From Phytophthora colocasiae (Eukaryota > Oomycota > Peronosporomycetes > Peronosporales > Peronosporaceae), in NCBI GenBank assembly GCA_018806915.1, contig JAGKQI010000038.1, positions 310,001 through 374,000 of the forward strand: 64,000 nucleotides of DNA. The letters run 5' to 3'. Position 1 is the stretch's first letter; each line of letters starts with the position of its first letter. The notes below the pieces were generated by a model. It worked only from the letters and a program-made list of their open reading frames with translations. It was not told the origin of the DNA and made no database searches. Positions 1-9,587 of the stretch are shown here, piece after piece. The translations under genes were made by a program, and so were the position numbers.

Positions 1-1
1 G

Positions 2-3000
2 CCCCAGCTCGTCTCGTACGTCCCTCAACTAGATGAACACTATACCTTTCTGACCGCGAAAGAGACGCTAGAATTCGCGCACGCCTGTTCTGGAGGAGAT
101 TTAGCTAGATATTGGGAGAAGCTCTTGATGCATGGAACTCCGGAGGAAAACCAAGAAGCGTTGAAGGTAGTACGAGCAATGTACCAGCACTACCCTGAAG
201 TTGTGATCCAACAGCTTGGGTTGGATACCTGTCAGAACACCATTGTCGGGGATGCCATGCATCGAGGTATCTCTGGTGGCGAACGCAAGCGAGTGACGAC
301 TGGAGAGATGGCGTTTGGCAATGCGTACGTGAAGATGATGGACGAGATCAGTACTGGACTGGATAGTGCTGCTGCGTTCGATATCCTCAAGATGCAGAGG
401 AGTATTGCCAAGAAGTTCCACAATACGGTCGTGATTTCTCTCTTACAGCCGTCTCCCGAGCTGTTTGCGCTTTTCGATAATGTTATTCTGCTGAATGAAG
501 GTCGTGTCATGTACAACGGGCCTTGTGACGAAGCTCTGGACTACTTTGAAGCTCTCGGATTCAAACGCCTTTCACATCGTGACGTTGCGGATTTTCTGAT
601 TGATTTTGGAACCAACAAACAGGTTCAACACCAAGTACGTGGTAATGTCCCTCGTACTCCCCAAGAATTTGGGAGGCGTTTGAAACCTCTTCCGCTTATG
701 AACGTCTTCAAGCGGAGTTGAGTGTTCCATATTCAACTGGAGACATGGCGAGGATCATGAAGACTCAACAGGAATTCTACCAGTCCTTTTGGGCTAGTAC
801 GATTTTACTGATGAAGCGCCAGATTACAATGATGAGGCGGGAAATGTCAGGTCTCGTTGGGCGATTAATGATGAACACTTTGCTGGCGTTACTGTACGGC
901 TGTGTCTTCTACCAAATGGACCCAAGTGACCCGCAATTAGTGATGGGCGTCATTTTCGAGTCGGCTCTGTGCTTGTCGATGGCTCTTTCAGCTCAGATCC
1001 CAAGCATCATGACGGCCCGTGACGTGTTTTACAAGCAACGAGGCAACAATTTCTTCCGAACAGCGTCGTACATTCTGTCGTACTCGGCAAGTCGACTTCC
1101 CCCGATCATTTTTGAGACGGCGGTTTTCAGTTCTATTGTCTATTGGATGTGCGGTTTTTGTGAGCTCTGTGGAGAGCTTCATCCTCTTCGTGGTGATCAT
1201 TTGTTTGGTGAACTTTACGTCCGCGGTTTTCGTTTTCTTCTTGGCGTCTGTTGCCGGTGAACCCCATTGCTGGCATTGCAATTGAGCTGTTTATCTTGTT
1301 CGCTGGCTTTACGAAAGACCAGATTCCGGATTATCTCATCTGGATATACTGGATTAAGCCTGTGGGCTGGGGAGTCCGTGCTCTCGCGGTGAATCAGTAC
1401 ACTGAGGCTCGTTTTGACACTTGCATCTACAACGACGTGGACTATTGTGCCCGATGCGGTATGAAGATGGGGGAGTACGCACTTTCCTCTTACGAGGTCC
1501 CAACCCAGAGATACTGGATCTGGTACGGCATGTTGTACACTGTAGGCGCCTACTTTGTCTACTTCTCGTTATCTTTTCTCGCACTGGATATCACCGATAC
1601 GAAAGTCCGGAGAACGTGGTGATTAAAAAGCAAGAAGACATCGACAGTAAAAGTGTAGCCTTCAAGCTTGGAGAATATACGCTCACACAGACTTCACGAA
1701 ATAACGAGGCGAAATGACTGTCTCAGTGGACTTGGGCTCGGATAGATCCCTCGTGCCAGTCACGGTGGCATTCAAGGACTTGTGGTACACAGTTCCAGAC
1801 CCGGCAGATTCCGACAAAAGCATCAACTTACTCAAGGGTATCAGTGGATATGCACTTCCTGGAACAATTACCGCACTTATGGGATCTTCTGGTGCGGGTA
1901 AAACGACTCTGATGGATGTGATCGCTGGACGAAAGAGTGGTGGTAAGATTCAAGGCCAAATTCCGGCGACGGACTTGGCTATTAGACGTTCAACCGGGTA
2001 CTGCGAACAAATGGATATCCACTCGGAGTCGTCCACATTTCGGGAGGCGTTGACGTTCAGTGCTTTCTTGCGTCAAGGTGCTGATGTTCCTGACAGCTCT
2101 CGGTGGATATGTGCTTGGACTTGCTGGACTTGACTCCGATCGCCGATCAGATCATCCGAGGCAGCTCAGTGGAGCAGATGAAGCGGCTAACGATCGGCGT
2201 GGAACTGGCAGCTCAAACCGAGTGGGCTCTTCCTGGATGAACCTACGAGCGGCTCGGATGCCCGATCAGCCAAGTTAATCATGGACGGTGTCCGCAAAGT
2301 GGCGAACACGGGACGAACGATCATTTGTACGATCCACTAGCCTTCCGCCGAGGTGTTCCAGGTGTTCGACAGTATGTTGCTATTGAAACGTGGTGGCGAG
2401 ACGGTTTACGCTGGTGATTTGGGCACGAACGCACAGGAAATGATCTCCTACTTCGAATCCATCGATGGTGTGGAGAAATTGAAAACGAACTACAATCCTG
2501 CATCGAGGGTTCTGGATGTGGTTGGAGCTGGTGTCGGTAACGGCAACGGTGACAAGACCGATTTCGTCGGTATCTTCAAATCCAGTGGAACCTGGGAGAA
2601 GCTGCAGTCAAATTTGAATCTGGAGGGTGTATTTCGGCCGTCTCCGTCGATTCCTTCTCTCGAATATGCTGACAAACGTGCTGCAACGGAGTTGACTCAG
2701 ATGAAAGTTCTCCTTGAGCGCTTCTCCAACCTGTACTGGCGCACGGCGTCTTTTAACCTGACGCGATTCGGTGTCTCCTTCGTCTTGGGACTGCTAGGCG
2801 GCATCACCTACCTCGACACTGACTACAACACGAACGCGGGTATCAACTTCGGAATGGGGATGGTGTTCTCTGTGATGGGATTCGCCGGATTCACATGCTT
2901 CACCGGTATGGTGTCCGTCGCAGCCGCAGAACGAGCTGCTTTCTATCGCGAACGAGCATCTCAAACGTCAATGCATTCTGGTACTTCTGTGCTTCCAGTG

Positions 3001-3558
3001 TCATCGAGATCCCGTACGCTATGGCAGCTGTCATGCTGTGTATGGTAGTATTCTACCCCGTTGTTGGCTTTACTGGAGTGGTGCTTTCTTCACGTTCTAT
3101 CTCATCCTTGTACTGTGCGTGCTGTTTCAGTCGTATTTGGCTGAGTTGATGGTTTTCTTGTCTCCGAACATGGAAGTGGCTGAGATTCTGGGAATGGTGG
3201 TAAACCTCATCACGTTCTTGTTCTCGGGCTTTAGTCCTCCGGCTGAATCGATTCCTCAGGGCGTGAAATGGGTTTACCATCTCAATCCACTGACGTACAC
3301 ACTGTCTGCTCTCGCGACGGTTGTGTTTGGCGATTGCTCGGGCGATGGGGATATCGGATGCAGCCAAGTTATTGAGCACCACCTTTGCTTCCGGATGACA
3401 TCACCGTGAAGGAATTCTTGGAGATCAGCTTCGGAATGTACCACGACGATATCTGGAGGAACTGCGGGATCATGGTAGCTTTTGTGCTTTTCGTCCGCAT
3501 TTTGACCATCCTGGCGATGAGGTTTGTCAACTTTCAGGAACAAGTAAGATGTCCATAA
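2..3558 (+). pseudogene. U1 PDR-type (ABCG) transporter pseudogene, 5' end outside window
   Basis: Degenerate full-size pleiotropic drug resistance transporter, a family of plasma-membrane ATP-driven exporters of small hydrophobic compounds. Visible in order: NBD1 from its Q-loop (VPQLDEHY) through the signature (VSGGERKR-like, here ISGGERKR) and Walker B/D-loop (DEISTGLDSA); TMD1 (VFYQMDPSD, KQRGNNFFR); NBD2 with Walker A (GSSGAGKTT) near 1890, the signature ([12 protein letters not shown]) near 2170 and Walker B (FLDEPTSG) near 2235; then TMD2 to about 3543. Frame breaks lie near 670, 1157, 1258, 1600, 1714, 2100, 2233, 2975, 3090 and 3376, and a TAG at 2338-2340 replaces the Gln of the usual IHQPS motif. 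Unlike every other copy it is open leftward from base 2 and retains the region just upstream of RYWEK, so it may be the edge or ancestral copy. None of the breaks has GT-AG intron borders. Confidence 0.9.
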
Positions 3559-3565
3559 CGTCTCA

Positions 3566-3571
3566 AATAAA
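3566..3571 (+). terminator. Candidate polyadenylation signal (AATAAA) after U1 transporter
   Basis: AATAAA lies 8 bp beyond the transporter stop, in a 160-bp gap before the convergent minus-strand gene. The same hexamer follows the other transporter copies that keep their 3' end: 13321-13326, 23070-23075, 39404-39409 and 59650-59655. Use as a cleavage signal is inferred from position only. Confidence 0.4.
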
Positions 3572-3718
3572 ACTAGTAAAGTGTTGAAAAGATTCCTATG
3601 GACCGTTAGTAAATGATAAGGACTGGCTATAGAGTTTTGACATGACCACAGAGCTAGCTATACGTGGGATAAATGCAGAAGTCGCTTATGAACCGAACAG
3701 GCCTCGCTTTCTTCACTT

Positions 3719-6261
3719 TTAAGCGAAATGCAGCGTGTTCGACGCTCTTACCCTTGCGACATCCTTCAGCAGCACGGACGAGAGATAGTTGCGCTCGTCG
3801 TACTCGCTGCGATCCTTCAGGTCGTTTTCAACTTGTGCCTGACCGTCCCACCACGCAGTGTTGGCGATCTCACGCAGCTTCCCCACTAACCCCTTGGTCA
3901 AAAACGGCCAGCGCTGGTGCACTTCATTTTTTCCTTCATCAGAGTTCGGCGCCAATACCCCACGGACGCATAGCGAGCCGTCAAACCCTTGCTTGACCTT
4001 GTTACGGCTCATCAACTTCTCCGTCACAATCGATTGGGCAGGCGCTGTCGTCTCGTTCGACACTTCGAACAAACTCAAGTATAATCGAATCACCTCATGG
4101 TTGCTGGTCGTATGAAGGCTGTTGGGTTTGCCTGTCTTCTCAAAAACGTACGACGATGATAACTCTCGAAGCGCTGAATCAGGGAACTTGTCGTACCCAC
4201 CCACCTGGCTGTTAACCCGAACCAAAATGAACGAAACACTTCCCTCCGGACGAACGTCACAGTCTTTCGGGTGGAAAATCGGGATGATCAGATCCACTCC
4301 GAGTTGTCCACGAGGCAAGACACCAGCGGCTCGACGGTCTAGCAGCTTCCACAGAACTCCTGTCGTCGGCTCTGTTTTCAGATCCACGAAATGGCTGAAA
4401 CAAACTTTCCAACCGTCCCAGCTCTCCACCCACTTCCTGTACGCGTCCATCTTTTCCTCGTTAATGACCTCGGAGTCGCCCTCACGAATCTGCGGGTTGT
4501 CGCCCACGAGTTTCTCCACAAACCTCGTGACGTCGCAAAATCGCCCTGAGAAGGTAAACTCCCATGTTTTGGACGAGGCCTTTGCCACCGCGTCCATTGC
4601 CAACAAGAGGAAGATTCGCGACACGGGTTCGCCAATGTTGCTAGTGTCAATCTCCCCATTGAGCAGCATCGTCCGGAACTGAGGGAGGATGTATCGTTCC
4701 AACGCGGATGGCCTCTTGAGATTGAGATCCTCCAACTCATACCACATGTACGACGCGCCAAACGTCAGGATCGGCTCGGACACGTAGCCGCTGATGTAAG
4801 CATCGTTCTTGTATGTCACGTAGTGCAGGACACTCATCAAGTTAGCAACCAAGAGCGGCGCCTTCCGGTTGAACGAGTTTGGACGTAGGCCAAGACGGCA
4901 GAACAGTGAGGCCACGCCGTGAGAGTCAACTCCGTGTAGCTAGATGGAAAGTCCGGTGGGAGGCCGATCAGCAATTTCCTTGCAGCAAACCAGACCATAT
5001 CTGTCATTCTGCTGAACAAATAGTGTTCTGACTTATCCATACTACGCCACAAGGGCCGCCCCATTGACACCAGAGCTGTCCACACGTCGTCCTCATCGGT
5101 AGTCAACACTCTGCTCTTGCTCGTCTTTTGATCATCCCCCAATTTCTTCACCATGATGTCCATCGTCTCTGTCAAGACGAACGATGGGAACAGCACCGTT
5201 TTAGGATTATAATCCATTAGAGAAGGCAAATTCTCGGTATCTGCCACCGCGGACTCATGCACAAGAGGGTTCGTATCCACTAAAACTCCGAAAATGAGTC
5301 CGTTTGCTTTTCGTACTGTAGAACTCCTATTCACCGTTATCAAAGCTTGTCGTAGATACTGCAACGCGGTTTTACCCCTGTTACCTTTGATCTTCAGCAG
5401 AGACCGAGCCTCGTCAACAGCTACAACCAGCACCGGAGTAACGGAGAGTTTCTTGCGTTTCTCCACTGGCTGGTTAGAAGTACTTGAGCAAAGCTGGACT
5501 TTATCCAGTTCGCGCACCATATCAGCATCAATGTTGTAATTCTCCTCCACTTCAAACAACTTCAGCCACTTTTCTCTAACGTCGAAATTCTCCATAGAGT
5601 ACGTAAACGCTTTTTCCAGTGAAGTAACGATCTTGTCCACGCTACAATAATAATACTCTGAAAGAAGCCATTTACGCAGTTGAGGTGTCGCGCATGGGTA
5701 CCCACTCGATCCTTCGATGGTGCGTGCGCAGATGTACAACACTTTCACGTCAAACCGTGTGCCATTGTGGTCAATAGGGCCATCTTTCTCCGCCAGACGC
5801 TTCACGATTCGGCTCTTGCCGAAGCCGGAACTCTGAGTGATGGTCACGTATGGCGCCGTGTACTTGTCGTGGAGTGTATCATTGATATAAGCGTGGCAGC
5901 AGGCAACAAGGTGCTTCTGGAAGCTGACGTCAGCATCGCCTTCATAAGGTATATCGAACGCTGCGGGTACAATTCCGCGGGGCTTGGAACTGGCCACGCG
6001 GACTGGCGTTTCGCTCTGGATGACGCGTAGTTCGGCGAAGGCGGCATCTGTAGCTGCTTCGAAATCGGCCATCAAGAGACGATTTTCTACAGCGTCAGGT
6101 AAATAGGCACTGCGCACCGCTTGACGAATGCTTTCCTCCACCTTGTCATCGACCTGCTCGCCCTGAAGTTGAAGTTGCAGTTCTCGCTCATGAACTCCCT
6201 TATCTTTTAAGGCATTGAAGGCAGCAGCCGACAGCCTCTGGATGTGAGCAGGGGCTTCCAT
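3719..6261 (-). CDS. U1 minus-strand P-loop NTPase with degenerate PD-(D/E)XK domain, CRN-related (one frameshift)
   Basis: Protein of about 847 residues, best preserved minus-strand copy. The start is the ATG at 6261-6259 (MEAPAHIQRLSAAAFN). Domains: a helical N-terminal part with a Gln-rich stretch (ELQLQLQGEQ); a P-loop NTPase with Walker A (SSGFGKSR), Walker B (VVAVDEAR) and the downstream SMGRPLW motif; and a C-terminal restriction-endonuclease-like fold (LLDRRAAG, VDLIIPIF). At the catalytic QxK position it reads RVN, so the nuclease is predicted inactive; the Asp is kept. VEKRKKL is a possible nuclear localisation signal. No signal peptide or LxLFLAK-type CRN header is seen. One lesion: a base missing near 4920 compared with U2, which splits it into 4837-6261 and 3719-4915. 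It converges on the transporter and diverges from the plus-strand paralogue. The CRN link rests on domain architecture, not on a search. Confidence 0.78.
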
Positions 6262-6512
6262 GTCGTTATGATCGTTGGTACTGTTGTTGTTTTGGCTTCA
6301 TCCCATCAGCCAATCAGTTTTGACCTAGCGTCATCTTTCGTCTCGATGAAAGAAAGGCCCAGTCATCGTTCTGAGAGCGGAGAGATGGCAACTCGCCATT
6401 GACAAGAAGGCTAGAGTGAAGGTCGACGTTGTTATGTGCAGGTTGTACTCACTTTCTCTCCTCACTTTTCACCTTTCATCGCTGCGCATCAAGCTCCAAA
6501 CCATCCGTCGAC
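6262..6512. promoter_or_regulatory. Divergent promoter region of the U1 gene pair
   Basis: This 251-bp gap separates the two start codons of the head-to-head pair and is almost invariant between units. It contains a CCAAT box (6310-6314) and, toward the plus-strand gene, a pyrimidine-rich run of repeated CTCACTTTT-like motifs around 6447-6475 that resembles the oomycete initiator (TCAYTTY-rich). Both genes would have to be driven from here, so shared or coordinated control is likely. No TATA box is evident. Confidence 0.5.
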
Positions 6513-9270
6513 ATGGATGAAATTGAGATGGGATACGAGGAGAAGGTTCCTGCTACGCTTGGACAGCGGCTGTCGGCTGCTGCCTTCAATGTCTTAAAAG
6601 ATAAGGGAGTTCATGAGCGTGAGCTGCAACTTCAACTTCAGGGCGAGCAGGTCGATGACAAGGTGGAGGAAAGCATTCGTCAAGCGGTGCGCAGTGCCTA
6701 TTTACCTGACGCTGTAGAAAATCGTCTCTTGATGGCCGATTTCGAAGCAGCTACAGATGCCGCCATCACCGAACTACGCGTCATCCAGAGCGAACCGCCC
6801 CTCAAGGCGGCCAAAGCCAATCCGGAGGCCGTCAAGTTGGCAACCGCAGCGTTCAAAAATGACTACAAAGGTGGTGCAGACATCAGTTTCCAGAATTACC
6901 TCGCAGCCTGTTGCCACGCTTATTCCAATAACAAAAGCTTGTACACGGCGCCGTACGCAACCATCACTCAGAGCTCTGGCTTTGGCAAGAGTCGAATCCT
7001 AAGACGCCTTGCCGAGACACCTACTATTGAGCACGGTGGCGTCAAGTACGACGTCAAGGTGTTGTATATCTGCGCACGCGACATCGAACAGTCGAGTGGG
7101 TACCCCCGCGCCACACCGGTTCTGCGCGAATGGCTTTTTCCTGAAAAAAATTGCAGTCAGACACAGATTGCCACTGCTTTAAAGAAAGCATACACGTACT
7201 CGATCAGGAACCCGAATGCAAGGGAAAAATGGAAGGGGCTCTTTGAACTGGAGGAGAACAGCACTATTGATGCTGACGTGAAGGTTGAATTGGATAATGT
7301 CAACCTTCCGAATATGCTTGGTCAGCAAGATACGCCCGGTCAACAAGATAGTTTCGGTCAACCAGATAAGCCCGGTCAACCAGATACGAAACAGGAATCA
7401 ACAAAGAAACGCAAAATGAATGCTACTCCGCCCAGTCAACCACCAACGAAACTCTTGAAAACCGCAACTACGCATAGTATTCCAAGTGATGTCCCGGTGC
7501 TTGTTGTGGCTATTGACGAGGCGCGGACTCTACTTAAGATCAAGGGTGACAAGACGCCAACGCGTTCACACTTTTTCGGCGAGCTTTGAGAGAGGTGAAC
7601 ACAATTATGCTGAAAAACGTCAAGGGGGTCGTTTTTGCTGTTCTAGTGAACACTAACTCCCGAGTGCATGAGTTCGTGCCAGCACTGTCATCGGATCCAT
7701 CGTCACGAGTTGTCGGTGGAAGTACGTCGCTGTTCCCACCGTTCGTCTTGACAGAGACTATGGACGTCTTGGTGAATAACAGGCCCACAGCTAAGGAGAA
7801 AGTGTTGAGAGCTGGCGCAGGAGGTGATGAAAAGGTCGTGTGGACGGATCTAGTATCGATGGGCCGGCCTTTGTGGAACAGTAATGATGATTATCGTCGG
7901 AAATCTGGGATTCGATGTCACTGAACCCCAGATTTCTAATAGAAGGAGCGAGCTGACCAGATTCGCTGCAAGCAAGCTGCTTATTGGCCTTCCAATGGAC
8001 GATTCGGCGAGCTACACAGACACGACACTGCACGGCGTGGCGTCACTGTTCTGCCGCGTTGGGTTACGTCCATATGCGACCAACCCAGTCGCCGCGCACT
8101 TGGTCGCCGACTTCATGAGTGTTCTACACTATGTGACGTACAAGAACGACGGCCAGATCAGCGGCTACGTGTCCGAGCCGATCCTGACGTTTGGCGCATC
8201 ACGCGTATGGTATCAATTGGAGAAGAATACGAAGCCGTCAGCGTTGGAGTCCCACATTCTCCCCCAGTTCGAGACCATGATGCTCAACGGTATGATCGAC
8301 ACTGGCAACATTGGTGAACTCGTGGCACGCATCTTTCTCTTGCTGGCAATGGACGCAGTGGCGATTGGTGGAGCTGTCAAGCAAGAGTTCGTCTTCTCGG
8401 GTGAGTTTTGCGACGTCACTGCGTTTGTGCAAAGCTCTTGGGCGACAATCCGAAGCTTAAGGAGGATAAATCCAACGTCGTTGCCAAAAATACGATCGAA
8501 TTGTGCAATATCTGGAAAGAGGGCTGGGAAGGTTGGAAAATCGGCTTTAGTCATTTCGTGGAGCTGAGTACGGAACCGACGGAGACCATTTTGTGGAAGC
8601 TTCTAGACCGTCGCGCTGCGGGTACTTTGCCTCGCGGACAAACAGGAGCGGATCTGATTATTCCAATTTTTCTCCCAGGAGAGTCTTCTGAGGACTGCGA
8701 GTTTCCAGATGGAAGACTCTCATTCATCTTGATTCAAGTCAAGAATCGAGTGGGGAAGGACGACAAGTTTCCGAAATCGGCACTGGGTAACCTAGAACCT
8801 TCGAAGGTTCTCCACAAGTCAAACCTACTTTCTCAAAAACCGACGCAGAAAATGATTCGGTTGTATCTGAGTCTGCGGGAAGTGCCGAACGAGACGGCAA
8901 CGCCTGCCCAATCTATTGTAATGCCCGCCGGAGTGACACTTAGGAGCCAGGATGGTGTAGACCCAACATTTGACGGGGCACTGTGCGTCCGCGGAATGTT
9001 TGCGCCGAGCACCGATGAAGAAGACTATGAACGGACCCAGCGATGGCCATTTTTGTCAAAGGGTTGATTCAAATTCTGCGCAAGCTCGTCAATGCTGCGT
9101 GGTGGGATGGCCAGATACAAGTCCAAAACGACCTGAAGCAGCGCTCCGACGAAGATTTCCAGAATCGCCTTTCATCCGTGCTACCGCAAGAAGTTGCGGT
9201 GGGAAGGGCAAATCACACGCTAAACTACTTAGCCGACGAAGATGACGATGAACTTCGAGCTTTTGAATGA
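6513..9270 (+). pseudogene. U1 plus-strand P-loop NTPase-PD-(D/E)XK nuclease, CRN-related, frameshifted
   Basis: Full-length L-type copy whose coding frame is broken. The chosen start is the ATG at 6513 (MDEIEMGYEEKV); a longer frame from 6429 uses TTG and gives low-complexity sequence typical of a leader. Walker A, the GQxD repeats, the KKRK cluster, Walker B and SMGRPLW are all present, and the nuclease core (ADLIIPIF...IQVKNR) lies near 8648-8760. Compared with U2 and U5 there are single-base losses near 7552, 8436 and 9065 and a scrambled patch at 7880-7895. U1 and U2 are the only units in which the nuclease domain of this gene is seen. The stop at 9268-9270 is followed by the spacer to the next transporter. 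Confidence 0.8.
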
Positions 9271-9587
9271 CCAGTGACCAGTGCATTTTGAAGTACATGT
9301 CGTATAGTTCTTGCACGTTGAATAATCTGAATGGAAAAAATCTTTGTTAAACACTTTTAATTGTCAGGGGGGGGGGGGGGGGCTAATGGCATCACGATTG
9401 GAGGCCTGAACTACGCTTGACACCACCAGTTGAGGCTCAACATCCTCCTCGAAGGTCGCTGCAACGCTCGGTCTCCGTGTCACAGGGACGCCATACGCTG
9501 GTGTTGTTGGTACATATCATGGGGTGGCTTCTACCCTGAAGCATTTATCATTTCTCCACTCGAAGTCTCTCAACCAAACCTCCCGTC
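9271..9587 (+). promoter_or_regulatory. Spacer and leader upstream of U2 transporter, with poly-G tract
   Basis: Non-coding gap between the plus-strand nuclease gene and the next transporter start. It holds a run of 16 G at 9367-9382; the corresponding run in U2 (19132-19138) has 7 G, so it is variable or hard to sequence. The last 40 bases are the transporter 5' leader, kept in every unit. No gene is seen. Confidence 0.6.
9548..9561 (+). promoter_or_regulatory. Oomycete-like initiator (Inr) of the transporter
   Basis: TCATTTCTCCACTC lies 40 bp upstream of the transporter ATG and fits the known oomycete core promoter, an initiator of the TCATTYY type followed by a pyrimidine/CA stretch. The same motif is at 19304-19317, 28083-28096, 35623-35636, 47424-47437, 51635-51648 and 55861-55874. 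In M and S units everything further upstream has been replaced by coding sequence of the truncated nuclease gene, and in U5 by the piggyBac end, so only this core element remains. Confidence 0.45.

Noticed and set aside
988..1281. Antisense frames opposite the transporter, NTPase and nuclease genes (60-180 codons), repeated in every unit
   Set aside because: They mirror the sense coding sequence, have no family motifs or start context, and recur only because the unit recurs.
650..2345. Transporter frame breaks explained as introns
   Set aside because: The breaks are single-base shifts or a TAG without GT-AG borders, branch-point motif or spare sequence; only the piggyBac gene shows a credible intron.
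6429..6512. 28-residue N-terminal extension of the plus-strand gene with a hydrophobic stretch, as a signal peptide
   Set aside because: It begins at TTG, lies in the pyrimidine-rich promoter/leader, and the reading frame loses 2 bp in U8. The ATG at 6513 is better supported.
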